Shown: positions 1 through 8,462 of the stretch, piece after piece
Position numbering within the stretch: position 1 is the first letter of the stretch
How the letters are laid out: each line of letters starts with the position of its first letter
Source of the DNA: VRUE01 sp963712595
Lineage (GTDB): Bacteria; Actinomycetota; Thermoleophilia; Solirubrobacterales; 70-9
Length of the DNA stretch: 64,000 bases
Direction: 5' to 3'
Assembly: GCA_963712595.1 (NCBI GenBank)
Contig: CAVQIM010000003.1
Coordinates: 372,001 to 436,000 of the forward strand
Program-made: the position numbers and the translations under genes
The notes under the pieces: model-generated
The model's database searches: none
Told to the model about the DNA's origin: nothing
The model's input: the letters and a program-made list of their open reading frames with translations, nothing else

Positions 1-1
1 C

Positions 2-560
2 GTGGCGGAGAAGACGGCTTCGCTGGAGCTAATCGCTGCTCCGGCGATCGAGAAGCGCATTTTCGTTGTTCGTGGTCGGCAAGTGATGCTCGATGAAGAT
101 CTCGCAGACCTGTACGGCGTGGAGACGAAGCGCCTGATCGAGCAGGTCAAACGGAACGTCGAACGCTTCCCAGCGGACTTTATGTTTCAGTTGGACGAGA
201 CCGAGACAGCGGCTTTGAGGTCGCAGATTGCGACCTCAAACTCCGGCCGGGGCGGGCGTCGCTACGCTCCCTACGTCTTCACCGAGCAAGGCGTGGCCAT
301 GCTTTCGGGGGTGCTGCGCAGCAAGCGTGCGATTGCCGTCAATATCGAGATCATGCGGGCGTTCGTCGAGTTGCGCCGCGCGGCCGCCTCCTATTCTGCG
401 CTCGAAGATCGGCTCAAAGAGCTCGAGCGAAAGACCACCGCGAAGTTCGGTAGGCACGACGCGCAGCTGGACCAAATCTTCAAGACGCTGAGACAGCTGA
501 TCTCCCCTCCGGCTCGACCTAAGCGCCCGGTCGGTTCAGTCCCCGGACGACGATCGATAG
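2..560 (+). CDS. ORF6N-domain protein, 3' end apparently frameshifted
   Basis: Residues about 15-125 carry the ORF6N fold seen in phage-type and chromosomal DNA-binding proteins, with the family's hallmark stretches DLADLYGVETKRL, RFPADFMFQL and YVFTEQGVAMLSGVLRS, followed by a short helical tail. Such proteins usually end soon after a K-R-x-I-G-F-like motif; here the tail reads KRPVGS and then the frame stays open for another 200 codons antisense to glyA, which cannot be real. A one-base shift near 533-538 brings in a stop at 558 or 622. I therefore end the gene near 560 and regard it as damaged or mis-sequenced. The GTG at base 2 is a possible start, but the gene may begin left of the window. 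Role unknown; the family is linked to phage and defence loci. Confidence 0.7.
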
Positions 561-705
561 AGGCGCCACCATGCAGCGCCTTGATTCGATTGCGGAGCCC
601 TTGGTTCAAATGCCGTCCGGTTAGGCTCACTGTCAGAAGCTTCTGCAAGTCGGGGGCTTCTACTTTCACCCTTCTCGAACCGCCCACGCCCCGGGGCCTG
701 GCGGG

Positions 706-2163
706 TCAGACGACGAGGCCGGGATACAGCGGATACGCCTCCGTCAGCTCCTCGACGGTGGCACGCACTTCGTCGACCAACGCCTGCGGGAGCTCCGGCG
801 TCCCGCGGACGTCCTCGATCGGCCCTGCCGCCCCGAGGACGGTGGAGATCAGCTCGGCGATTCGGCCCATCTCCCCTTCGCCAAAGCCGCGGGTGGTCAG
901 AGCCGCGGTCCCGAGCCGGATGCCGCTGGTGAACCACGGGCCGTTCGGGTCGTACGGCAGCACGTTGCGATTGAGCACGACGTTGCACTCGCGCAGGGCC
1001 GCCTCCGCCTGTCGACCGTTGAGGCCATGGGGGCGCACATCCACGAGCAGCAGATGGTTTTCGGTGCCGCCGGTCTGCAGCACCTCACCGCCGGCCACGA
1101 GCGCCTCGGCCAGCGCGCGCGCATTTTCGACGACCGCCGCCGCGTAGTCGCGGAACTCCGGTGCAAGCGCTTCGTGGAACGCGACGGCCTTCGCCGCCAT
1201 GACGTGGGACAGCGGGCCTCCGAGGATCATCGGGCAGCCGCGGTCGACGACGTCCGCGAACTCGCTCGTGCACAGCACGAGACCACCGCGCGGGCCGCGC
1301 AGCGTCTTGTGCGTCGTCGAGGTCACAATGTGCGCGTACGGAACGGGGTCGAACTCGCCCTCGAAGACGCCGCCGGCGACAAGGCCCGCGAAGTGGGCCA
1401 TGTCGACCATGAACACAGCGCCGACCTCGTCCGCGATCTCGCGGAAGCGGCGGAAGTCGATCTTGCGCGGGTAGGAGCTGTGGCCCGCGAGAATCAGCAG
1501 CGGGCGGGTCTCCAGCGCCAGCTCGCGCACCCGGTCGTAATCGAGCAGGCCCGACTCCGGATCCACCCCGTAGGGGACGATCTCGAAGAGTTTGGCGGAC
1601 AGGTTCGCCCGCATGCCATGCGTCAGGTGGCCGCCGGAAGTCAGCTCCATCGCGAGCATGCGCTGGTTGACGAGGCGTTGGCGCAGCTCCTCCCACTGCC
1701 CCTCGGAAAGGAGCCGCGAGTCCCGCACGCCCTGCTCTTCGAGGTACGGCTTCTCGACGCGCTCGGCGAGGATCGCCGAGAAGGCGACGAGGTTGGCGTC
1801 GGCGCCGCTGTGCGGCTGCACGTACGCGTGGTCGGCCCCGAAAAGCTCCTGAGCCAGCGACGCGGCGGCGCCCTCCACCGTGTCGACGTTCTCGCAGCCC
1901 GCGTACCAGCGCTTGCCCGTGGCGCCCTCGGCGTACTTATCGGTCATCCACTGGCCCATCGCCAGCTGGACGGCCGGCGAGCTGTAGTTCTCGCTCGCGA
2001 TCAGCTTCAGCGCGTGCCGCTGGTCCTCAAGTTCGCTGCGGATCGCGGCGGCCACCTCCGGCGCCACACCGCCGACCACCTCAAGTGCGGACTTGAAGGC
2101 CTGGCTGGCCGTGGAAGCATCGCGGATGGTCTCGGGCACCATTGCGCTCATCCTACTCGGCAC
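706..2163 (-). CDS. glyA: Serine hydroxymethyltransferase
   Basis: Cytosolic PLP enzyme interconverting serine plus tetrahydrofolate and glycine plus 5,10-methylene-tetrahydrofolate, the main one-carbon source. The product has 485 residues, longer than the usual 415-430. The extra length is a short N-terminal arm and an insert around residues 135-180. Family blocks are clear: LKLIASENYSSPAV near 53, YAEGATGKRWYAGC near 77, and the PLP-lysine motif TSTTHKTLRGPRGG with Lys at about 286. The ATG at 2163 gives the longest product; the ATG at 2148 (MSAMVPETI) is an equally possible start. Long antisense frames across this gene are codon-bias shadows. It stands alone on this strand, and I see no riboswitch-like element upstream. 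Confidence 0.95.
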   Translation of the reverse strand: MPSRMSAMVPETIRDASTASQAFKSALEVVGGVAPEVAAAIRSELEDQRHALKLIASENYSSPAVQLAMGQWMTDKYAEGATGKRWYAGCENVDTVEGAAASLAQELFGADHAYVQPHSGADANLVAFSAILAERVEKPYLEEQGVRDSRLLSEGQWEELRQRLVNQRMLAMELTSGGHLTHGMRANLSAKLFEIVPYGVDPESGLLDYDRVRELALETRPLLILAGHSSYPRKIDFRRFREIADEVGAVFMVDMAHFAGLVAGGVFEGEFDPVPYAHIVTSTTHKTLRGPRGGLVLCTSEFADVVDRGCPMILGGPLSHVMAAKAVAFHEALAPEFRDYAAAVVENARALAEALVAGGEVLQTGGTENHLLLVDVRPHGLNGRQAEAALRECNVVLNRNVLPYDPNGPWFTSGIRLGTAALTTRGFGEGEMGRIAELISTVLGAAGPIEDVRGTPELPQALVDEVRATVEELTEAYPLYPGLVV

Positions 2164-2251
2164 CCCATTTCAGGAATGCCCTGCTAGTCGGGCCTTATCT
2201 GTGCGGCAGATCGTCGCACCAGTGGAAGCCTGGCTATCGGGCTGGGCCGGA

Positions 2252-3469
2252 TTAACGACCGCCGCGGCTGGCACTCTTAGCGACGGTCCATTGGAATTGG
2301 TGTCCAAAAACGGCCACCGCCGATCTGATTGAAACTTTGGACATGATGCCGGCAAGCCCTGGATCAGCCGTGATGGGACCTGTGTAGAAGTAGGTGAATT
2401 TCACAAGGCTGTCACGAGACCACTGGCACAATGGGTACGTATAGATAAAACTCTGTGATTTGGGGTTAAGCACAGACGCCGGACCATCCAAGACTCCTGG
2501 ACTTACTGGCAGCAAAGGCTGCCAGTCAATCGGCACATCTACCGAGTTGTAGGTGGTGCCCGTCACCTGACCCTGGAAGAAGCCCTCGACACAGATCCGC
2601 TTCGATTTGGAACCCGTCCAGCGACCCCAGCTATAACCCGCTATCCAGGCTGAGTTAAGCTCGTCTTGACCTCGCCAATCGACCTCGTAATGAAAGCCCC
2701 AGGCGAGCTGGCCGTTCAGCTCGGTCGCCTTGACGATGTCATCCTCGCGAAACGGTCGTCCCCCGAGTATCCCTCCACGGCCAGAAGCTTTGACGATCTT
2801 GACCTTGATTGCAACAGGCCCAGACTCAGCCCCCTCCCCGTCAACGGCCGCGTACATAATCGTTCTCACGCTACCGATGCTCGCATCGACGGACGGCTGA
2901 TAGTTGAATGACCCATCGTCGTTCCAAACCAGCCGATTCCTCGGAAAATCAACGCCCTTAAGAACTGCCTTTGTCGGAGCAGGGCCGTCGGGATCGCTGT
3001 CGTCGGCGAGTACACCCGGCGGTCGGACCCTCAGTGTTCTGCCTGGGCTTACCGAATACTTATTCCCTACGGCCACCGGCGGTTGGTTTGATGGTGCCTG
3101 TGCTGTGGGTGGCCGTGGATATTCGACCCTCCCCGTTACGGAGTAATCCGGGCAGGTCCACAGTTCTGAGGGGCTCTCACCGTTTGATGCAGCACCGGTC
3201 ACAGTGTAGATTCCTGGTGAGGAGTATTGGTGGGCTACTGTAACTGGCGTACCCGAAAAATAGTAATCTCCGCTTGTACCGTCGCCAAAGGTGACGTGAA
3301 CGCTCCAGGTGCAATCGGTAGCATCGTTTGGAAGGCGAGTGATTGTGTAGGAAACGTTCCCGTCAGCGTCAGTACAGAGATCAGCCGAGCAGTCGTTTGC
3401 CCGCACGGAACCGGACGAAAGAAGCGCCACGAAGGCCACGACAGCAACCGCAAGGCCACTCTTCAGCAT
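2252..3469 (-). CDS. Secreted protein with PKD-like and cadherin/Ig-like repeats
   Basis: Unrecognised as a whole. From the ATG at 3469 a typical Sec signal peptide follows (Lys, then a hydrophobic core AVAVVAFVALLSSG, cleavage near VRA-ND). An upstream in-frame ATG at 3502 would add a polar leader and is less likely. After the signal comes a PKD-like domain (VHVTFGDGTSGDYYF, HQYSSPGIYTVTG) at about residues 35-100. Next is a bacterial cadherin/VCBS-type segment, about 125-215, with GVLADDSDPDG and WNDDGSFNYQPS. The rest (about 220-405) has several Trp and a Cys pair and matches nothing I know. It is probably exported and cell-surface or extracellular. No operon partner on either side. Confidence 0.7.
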   Translation of the reverse strand: MLKSGLAVAVVAFVALLSSGSVRANDCSADLCTDADGNVSYTITRLPNDATDCTWSVHVTFGDGTSGDYYFSGTPVTVAHQYSSPGIYTVTGAASNGESPSELWTCPDYSVTGRVEYPRPPTAQAPSNQPPVAVGNKYSVSPGRTLRVRPPGVLADDSDPDGPAPTKAVLKGVDFPRNRLVWNDDGSFNYQPSVDASIGSVRTIMYAAVDGEGAESGPVAIKVKIVKASGRGGILGGRPFREDDIVKATELNGQLAWGFHYEVDWRGQDELNSAWIAGYSWGRWTGSKSKRICVEGFFQGQVTGTTYNSVDVPIDWQPLLPVSPGVLDGPASVLNPKSQSFIYTYPLCQWSRDSLVKFTYFYTGPITADPGLAGIMSKVSIRSAVAVFGHQFQWTVAKSASRGGR

Positions 3470-3533
3470 CCATGCTTCTCGGTTCCCTGCAGTGTGGTTC
3501 ATCTAGTCCTCAAGGTAGCGCCGGGCCTTGCAG

Positions 3534-3905
3534 CTAGCCGCGATCTCGGCGGGCGCTTAGCCGTTCCCGGGCCGAAGTGCGTTCGCCCTTCTGCGCGATG
3601 TATTGCTGCGCGATCGAAGCCAGCAGCGCGACGAATACACCGATCCCGGTCAGGATGTAGAAGATCGTGAAGATCTGAGTGCCGGCAGTAGTCGGCGCGA
3701 GGTCGCCATAGCCCACGGTCGTCAGGGTGACGACCGAGAAGTAGAGCGCCTCGACGATGGTCCAGTCCTCGAAGCGCCAGTAGAAGATCGTTCCCGTGAG
3801 CACCAGTGCGGCTGCGACGAATGGCAGCGCCTTGGTTTCGGGGTCACGCCAAACAGCGACGACCGCCCGTGCGAGTCCTCGGAACGCGAGAGCCAAGGGG
3901 AACAT
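3534..3905 (-). CDS. Two-TM potassium channel (Ion_trans_2)
   Basis: A 123-residue membrane protein with two hydrophobic helices (about 26-45 and 78-100) flanking a pore loop that carries the K+ selectivity filter TVGYGD at residues 63-68. This is the minimal KcsA-like channel architecture, with a short basic C-terminal tail (RERLSARRDR) and no RCK domain. It would form a tetramer in the cytoplasmic membrane and pass K+. It lies 37 bases downstream of the SHOCT gene on the same strand, so it may be the last gene of that small membrane operon. Confidence 0.9.
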   Translation of the reverse strand: MFPLALAFRGLARAVVAVWRDPETKALPFVAAALVLTGTIFYWRFEDWTIVEALYFSVVTLTTVGYGDLAPTTAGTQIFTIFYILTGIGVFVALLASIAQQYIAQKGERTSARERLSARRDRG

Positions 3906-3942
3906 GGAAACGGAATCGGCGCCTGCTGTCGTTCTTCGGCGC

Positions 3943-4341
3943 TCAGCCCAGCAATTTGGCCTTCGCCTGATCGAACTCCTCGGCCGAAATCGCTCCTTTG
4001 TCTTTCAGCTCGGCGAGCTTGTGGAGTTCGTCCGCCGGAGAGCCGGCGTGGGCCTGCTCGCGAACGTAGCTATCGAACTCCTTTTTCGCATCAGCCTGAG
4101 CCTTGATCGTGCGATCGCGCATACCGTCGCCGCGAACGATCAGGTAGAGCAGCACTCCGAGGAACGGCAGGAAAACCAGGAAGAACACCCAGACTGCCTT
4201 GGCTACGCCCGACAGCTGGTGGTCGCGGAACAGGTCTGAGATGACCGCAATCAGGATCCAGATCCAGGCGAACAGGAGAAAGAACTCAAAGACGAGAAGC
4301 AGTCCTCCGCCGAAGCTGATGTCTGCGAGCGGCACGGTCAT
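3943..4341 (-). CDS. SHOCT-domain membrane protein
   Basis: 132 residues. The N-terminal half has two strong hydrophobic helices (about 8-37 and 47-68) of the PLDc_N/DUF type seen in small stress-related membrane proteins. A charged linker follows, and the C-terminus is a SHOCT domain (ELHKLAELKDKGAISAEEFDQAKAKLL) that usually mediates oligomerisation. The start overlaps the stop of the DUF7144 gene by four bases (ATGA), so the two are translationally coupled. A shrunken second copy of this locus lies at 10068-10282. Confidence 0.85.
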   Translation of the reverse strand: MTVPLADISFGGGLLLVFEFFLLFAWIWILIAVISDLFRDHQLSGVAKAVWVFFLVFLPFLGVLLYLIVRGDGMRDRTIKAQADAKKEFDSYVREQAHAGSPADELHKLAELKDKGAISAEEFDQAKAKLLG

Positions 4342-4748
4342 CCCTCCTGCTCAGTCCAGTTGACGGTCAGCTGGTAGATGATCACGACGTCGAGGACGAT
4401 CATCAGGAACGCCCACAGCGGCGCCGCCGTGAACCAGACGACCTGCAGGGTGGCGTTGATCGCCAGGAGGAAGATGCCCAGCACGCGAGCCGCTTGATTG
4501 CCGACGATCAGGCCGAGGCCCGTGAGCCCGACGACGGCACCGAGGATCAGCTGAACCCAGCCCCAAGTCGTGAGGTCGAAGATCAGGGCGCCGTGACCGC
4601 CAACCACGACCACCTCGTCGTTGAGGATTGCCGCCAGCCCCCAGATCACATCCAGGCTGCCGAGGATGATCATCATCACCCCGGCGAACGCGATCCAGGT
4701 GGAATTTTCGCTCCCGACAGGTCGCCTCGAGCCCTGACCAGCCTCCAT
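4338..4748 (-). CDS. DUF7144-like four-TM membrane protein
   Basis: 136 residues with four evenly spaced hydrophobic helices (about 18-40, 58-80, 84-105, 110-130) and short loops; the arrangement and the N-terminal WIAFAGVMMIILGSLDVIWG match the actinobacterial DUF7144 membrane family. Function is not known; homologues often sit with stress genes. It is the first gene of a pair with the SHOCT protein (ATGA overlap). The upstream region, 4749-4870, was duplicated together with the gene pair to 10172-10282. Confidence 0.75.
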   Translation of the reverse strand: MEAGQGSRRPVGSENSTWIAFAGVMMIILGSLDVIWGLAAILNDEVVVVGGHGALIFDLTTWGWVQLILGAVVGLTGLGLIVGNQAARVLGIFLLAINATLQVVWFTAAPLWAFLMIVLDVVIIYQLTVNWTEQEG

Positions 4749-4827
4749 TGGAATCTCCTTCCTGAAAGGCAGTGCGGCTCGTCCCGTTCCGAGCCGGCAG
4801 CTCGATAGCTGCTCGCCAAGATCACTC

Positions 4828-4853
4828 TAACCCGCGCCTTAGGACGAGTAAAG
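4828..4853 (-). promoter_or_regulatory. Degenerate sigmaB-like promoter of the DUF7144/SHOCT operon
   Basis: On the minus strand CTTTAC, 14 bases, GGGTTA: the same spacing as the strong GTTT-N13-15-GGGTA sites elsewhere in the window, but with weaker hexamers. The block survives in the duplicated copy with spacing kept (10245-10270, hexamers CTCTAC and AGGTTA). Conservation alone may reflect recent duplication. Confidence 0.35.
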
Positions 4854-4943
4854 GTTTCTTATCCGGAAACAGCGCTCCCGCTTGTCACTTTCTCCCGCAG
4901 GACAGAAGATGCGCATAATCGTCCCCTTCTCGGGAGGACACCA

Positions 4944-6692
4944 ATGAACGGGACAGCCATGCAGAGGAGCGGGTCTGTGGATTCAGGAAGGCAGCTTCAC
5001 CGCTCCAGCCGACTACAACGCTGGGTGCCCGGGATCAAGCTCGTCCGACGGTATCCAGGGCCATCCGTTCGCCCTGACTTGGTGGCCGGGGTCGTACTGG
5101 CCGCGATCCTCGTGCCGCAGGGAATGGCCTATGCGGAGCTCGCCGGCCTGCCGGCGGTCACCGGCCTCTACACGACGATCGCCTGCCTGGTCGGCTATGC
5201 CCTCTTTGGGCCTTCACGGGTCTTGGTCCTCGGGCCCGACTCCTCGATCTCGCCCCTGATCCTCGCCTCGATCACGCCCCTGCTGGTCGTGGGAGACCCG
5301 GGGTCGGCGATCGTCCTGGCGGGCATGCTCGCGATCTTCGTCGGCCTGATCGAGATCGGCCTCGGCCTCGGCAAGCTCGGATTCGTCGCCGACCTGCTCT
5401 CGAAGGAGGTGCAGGTCGGCTACATGAACGGCCTTGGGATCACGATCATCGTCGGACAGCTGCCGAAGCTGTTCGGGTTCTCGACCGACGCCGACTCGTT
5501 CCTCGGCGAGGCCAAGGCGTTCGTCGAAGGTCTCGGCCAGACGCATACCGCCACGCTCGTGCTTGGGCTCGCGGTTCTCGGCATCCTGCTCTTGCTCCCG
5601 ATCTTCAGCAAGCGCCTGCCGGCGATCCTCGTGGGAGTGGTTGCGGCCACCGTCGTCTCGGCGGCCTTTGGCCTGGCCGACCACGGGGTTGCGACGGTCG
5701 GATCCCTGCCCCAGGGAGTGCCCACCCCCGGACTTCCCTGGACGGACGCCAGCGACGTCCCGGCGCTGCTGCTGGCAGCACTCGGCATTACCCTCGTCTC
5801 GCTGACCGACACGATCGCGACCGCGACCAGCTTCGCGGCCCGACGCGGCGAAGAGGTCAAGCCCGACCAGGAGATGATCGGTGTCGGGGCCGCAAACGTG
5901 GCGGCCGGCTTCTTTCAGGGGTTCGCTGTCTCGACGAGCGGCTCGAGGACCGCCGTCGCCGAGCAGTCGGGGGCGAAGACCCAGCTGGCCGGGCTGGTCG
6001 GAGCCGGGCTGGTCGCGGCCCTCCTTCTCTTCCTCAACTCACTGCTCGCCGACCTGCCGCAGGCGGCGCTCGCGGCGGTGGTGATCGCCGCCGCGATATC
6101 GCTGATGAACGTGCCCCTGCTGCGCCGCTACTACGAGATGCGCAAAAGCGCGCTCGGCGTGTCCCTGGTGGCCACCGCCGGGGTCGTGCTCCTCGGCGTC
6201 CTGCAGGGAATCGTGGTCGCGGTCCTGCTGGCGATCATCCTCTTCTTTCGCCGCAACTGGTGGCCGCACGGCGCGGTTCTGGGACGCCCGGAGGAAACGG
6301 AGGGATGGCACGACGTTACCGCCTACCCCGAAGCCAAGGAGATTCCGGGCGTTGTCGTCTACCGCTGGGAGGCGCCGCTGTTCTTCGCCAACTCGGGAAG
6401 GTTCCGCGACGAGATCAGGCGCCTCGCGCGCGAGCGCAAGCCCGGCTGGATCGTCCTGCAGTGCGAGGCGATCACCGACGTCGACGTGACCGCGGCGGAG
6501 ATGCTCGAGCAGCTCGACCGCGAGCTGAACGCATCCGGGATACACCTCGCCTTCGTCGAGCTGCGCGATCGCCTCAAGCAGCTGACGCTGCGCTACGGGC
6601 TGATGGAAACGCTCGACAAAGATCACTTTTACCCCTCCATCGAGGCGGCCATTGCCGCGATTCGATTGGAGGGCGGCGCCGGAGGAGGCTAG
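4944..6692 (+). CDS. SulP-family anion transporter with C-terminal STAS domain
   Basis: 582 residues. Residues about 25-440 form the SulP membrane core, with the signature around PDLVAGVVLAAILVPQGMAYAE in TM1 and LVSLTDTIATATSFAARRGE in the later half; the STAS domain occupies about 460-570. The family moves sulfate, bicarbonate or other anions across the cytoplasmic membrane in exchange or symport; the substrate cannot be read from sequence. The ATG at 4944 has a good ribosome site, GGGAGGACACCA. It is transcribed away from the DUF7144 operon and converges on the tandem-TetR gene. Confidence 0.93.
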   Translation: MNGTAMQRSGSVDSGRQLHRSSRLQRWVPGIKLVRRYPGPSVRPDLVAGVVLAAILVPQGMAYAELAGLPAVTGLYTTIACLVGYALFGPSRVLVLGPDSSISPLILASITPLLVVGDPGSAIVLAGMLAIFVGLIEIGLGLGKLGFVADLLSKEVQVGYMNGLGITIIVGQLPKLFGFSTDADSFLGEAKAFVEGLGQTHTATLVLGLAVLGILLLLPIFSKRLPAILVGVVAATVVSAAFGLADHGVATVGSLPQGVPTPGLPWTDASDVPALLLAALGITLVSLTDTIATATSFAARRGEEVKPDQEMIGVGAANVAAGFFQGFAVSTSGSRTAVAEQSGAKTQLAGLVGAGLVAALLLFLNSLLADLPQAALAAVVIAAAISLMNVPLLRRYYEMRKSALGVSLVATAGVVLLGVLQGIVVAVLLAIILFFRRNWWPHGAVLGRPEETEGWHDVTAYPEAKEIPGVVVYRWEAPLFFANSGRFRDEIRRLARERKPGWIVLQCEAITDVDVTAAEMLEQLDRELNASGIHLAFVELRDRLKQLTLRYGLMETLDKDHFYPSIEAAIAAIRLEGGAGGG

Positions 6693-6806
6693 TCGACGTC
6701 GAGGGCGTGGCTGGACGAGGTTTTGTCGGGGGCCGGGCCCGCATCCCTTCAGACTCCGGCCCCCGACTCCCCCCTTGTGGCGGCCCCTGCTCCGCACACG
6801 CGAGGA

Positions 6807-6828
6807 TCTAGCTCTACGCAGAGCTAGA
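6807..6828. terminator. Perfect 9-bp stem-loop between convergent genes
   Basis: TCTAGCTCT, loop ACGC, AGAGCTAGA. It sits in the 211-base gap between the convergent SulP and TetR genes and would serve as a bidirectional terminator, although no clear T-run follows on either strand. Confidence 0.45.
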
Positions 6829-6830
6829 CA

Positions 6831-6867
6831 AGCACTCAGGAAAAATGGTTCCTATCTATTGAGTGCT
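6831..6867. terminator. Second, larger imperfect hairpin next to the first
   Basis: Outer arms AGCACTCA / TGAGTGCT with inner arms AGGAA / TTCCT around a short loop. Directly adjacent to the perfect stem-loop, so the SulP/TetR junction holds two consecutive structures. Terminator function is inferred from position only. Confidence 0.35.
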
Positions 6868-6903
6868 GGGAAGTCCCGCGCCGGGCAAGACACTGTCGTA
6901 CGC

Positions 6904-8319
6904 CTATGTGGAGACGGGCCGGGCGGCTTGGCGCTGGACCCGCGGTGCGCTGGCGGCGCCGCCGACCTCGGCGCCTCGGCCCTCGCCGACCTCGGCGAGG
7001 ATCACGTCGACCGCCGCCGCCCCTCCGAGCGCCGGGGCAAGCGCGAGGTAGGAAAGCGCCGGCGCCGCGATCGGCAGCAGCCCGCCACGCCCGACGGCGA
7101 CAAAGTGGTGGATCACTCCACACATTGCCCCGATCGATGCTTCCGCCGCGAACTTGCTGGGCTGCTGCGCCGGCGGGGCTCCCCGCCGAAGCATCGTCGC
7201 CAGCTTGGCGATCATCTCGGTGCGCCACCGAATCGCATCGGGGCCTGGCGAGATGGCGTCGAGGAAGGCAAGGCTGGCGAAGGTGGGGTCGCACGCGAGA
7301 TGCTGGCAGAGGCCGACGATCATGCGGTGGACGCCGCTCGCCCAGTCGTCGGCCGTGAGGTAGAAGGGCGCCGCCTCGGCCAGGGCTCGGCGGCTGAGCA
7401 TCTCGAGCGTCGCCAGGAAGCAGTCCGCCACCCCCTTGAAGTGGGCATCGAAGCTGCGCCTGGAGACACCAGCGGCCGCGCGTATCCGCGGCACGGTCAG
7501 CGTCGCGCATCCCTCTTTGCTCGTCAGCCTCACCGTTGCCGCCAGGATCAGCGCGCGCTCGTCCGCCAGTGGCATCTCGGTGGCGGTCGCCGACAGCGAC
7601 GGCGCCCCGACGACCCCGAGGCGGCGCAGACGGACGACGTCGTCGTCGCAGAAGGAGAGCGCCCACTTCAGCAGTTCGTCACCGTCGAGTACTAGCTCCC
7701 GCCGCCGTCCGGAGAGCAGCCGCGCCCGCGCCATCCGGCCGCCGCCGGCGACGATGCCTTTCACCACCAGCCGCGGCAGCTGAGGGGCTTCGTCGGCAAG
7801 GGCGAAGTTCTTCGCCACCAGTGCCTCGAAGAGCCGGTCCGTGCGCAGCATCCGCTCGACCGCGACGGCGCCGGCGGCAAAGACCTCGACCAGGGTCAGC
7901 CGCGCCGCGTCGGGACTGGCTGCGATCTGGCCGGCGAAGGCGAGTAACCCGAGCCGAAGCCGCTCGCGCCACTCCTCCTCGCCCTCCGCGGCGGCGATGA
8001 TTCCGCGCAGCGAGTGGCTGACGATAATGTCGTAGGCAGCGAGGAAGCACTCCTCCTTGCCGGCGAAGAGCTTGTAGAAATCTCGCTTCGAGACCCGGGC
8101 GCGATTGGTCAACATCGCCACGGAGACGGCGTTGTACCCGTGCTCGGCAACGAGCTCGATCATCGCCTCATGTAGCCGCCCGCGCTGGTGTGCGGCGACA
8201 TCCTCCGTCGAAAGCCCCGGCCCCGGCTTCAGCGGCGGATAGCGAGCGCTCCGCGATCGTGCCCCTCGCGACGAGCTGGCCCTGCCGGCACCGCGTCCGC
8301 GTGATCCGTTCGTACCCAA
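6904..8319 (-). CDS. Tandem TetR-type transcriptional regulator
   Basis: 471 residues, twice the normal TetR length, because two full TetR units are fused. The first helix-turn-helix is at about residues 45-95 (AMIELVAEHGYNAVSVAMLTNR, VSKRDFYKLFAGKEECF) with its ligand-binding helices to about 240. The second is at about 255-305 (LTVPRIRAAAGVSRRSFDAHF, ADCFLATLE), followed by a second ligand domain. The N-terminal 40 residues are basic and disordered. Such double-TetR proteins are frequent in Thermoleophilia. The gene follows the DHA2 MFS gene on the same strand, 143 bases downstream, so it may control that exporter. The ATG at 8319 lies at the end of an unstructured leader and the true start could be slightly downstream. 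Confidence 0.85.
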   Translation of the reverse strand: MGTNGSRGRGAGRASSSRGARSRSARYPPLKPGPGLSTEDVAAHQRGRLHEAMIELVAEHGYNAVSVAMLTNRARVSKRDFYKLFAGKEECFLAAYDIIVSHSLRGIIAAAEGEEEWRERLRLGLLAFAGQIAASPDAARLTLVEVFAAGAVAVERMLRTDRLFEALVAKNFALADEAPQLPRLVVKGIVAGGGRMARARLLSGRRRELVLDGDELLKWALSFCDDDVVRLRRLGVVGAPSLSATATEMPLADERALILAATVRLTSKEGCATLTVPRIRAAAGVSRRSFDAHFKGVADCFLATLEMLSRRALAEAAPFYLTADDWASGVHRMIVGLCQHLACDPTFASLAFLDAISPGPDAIRWRTEMIAKLATMLRRGAPPAQQPSKFAAEASIGAMCGVIHHFVAVGRGGLLPIAAPALSYLALAPALGGAAAVDVILAEVGEGRGAEVGGAASAPRVQRQAARPVST

Positions 8320-8369
8320 TTGGGTTGGACCTCCTAACTCGTCGGAGCAGCCTTCGTCGCAGCTGTTCC

Positions 8370-8387
8370 TTGATGACGATTCGTCAA
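8370..8387. promoter_or_regulatory. Candidate TetR operator upstream of the tandem TetR gene
   Basis: GACGA-T-TCGTC, a perfect odd-centred palindrome at 8375-8385, with outer TTGA and TCAA flanks, about 55 bases upstream of the TetR start. Position and symmetry suit autoregulation; assignment is inference. Confidence 0.35.
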
Positions 8388-8462
8388 TACCAAAACAAGG
8401 AGTGCGCCAAAGCTGCTACGCCAGATAGGCAAAAGCTGACCGCGAGGGTCCGCCTAGATGAA

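Noticed and set aside
561..1147. Apparent continuation of the ORF6N frame to 1147
   Set aside because: Most of it runs antisense to the well-conserved glyA gene and has arbitrary composition; the domain ends before 500.
1027..2187. Plus-strand 386-codon frame across glyA
   Set aside because: Antisense shadow of the GC-rich serine hydroxymethyltransferase gene; no recognisable domain.
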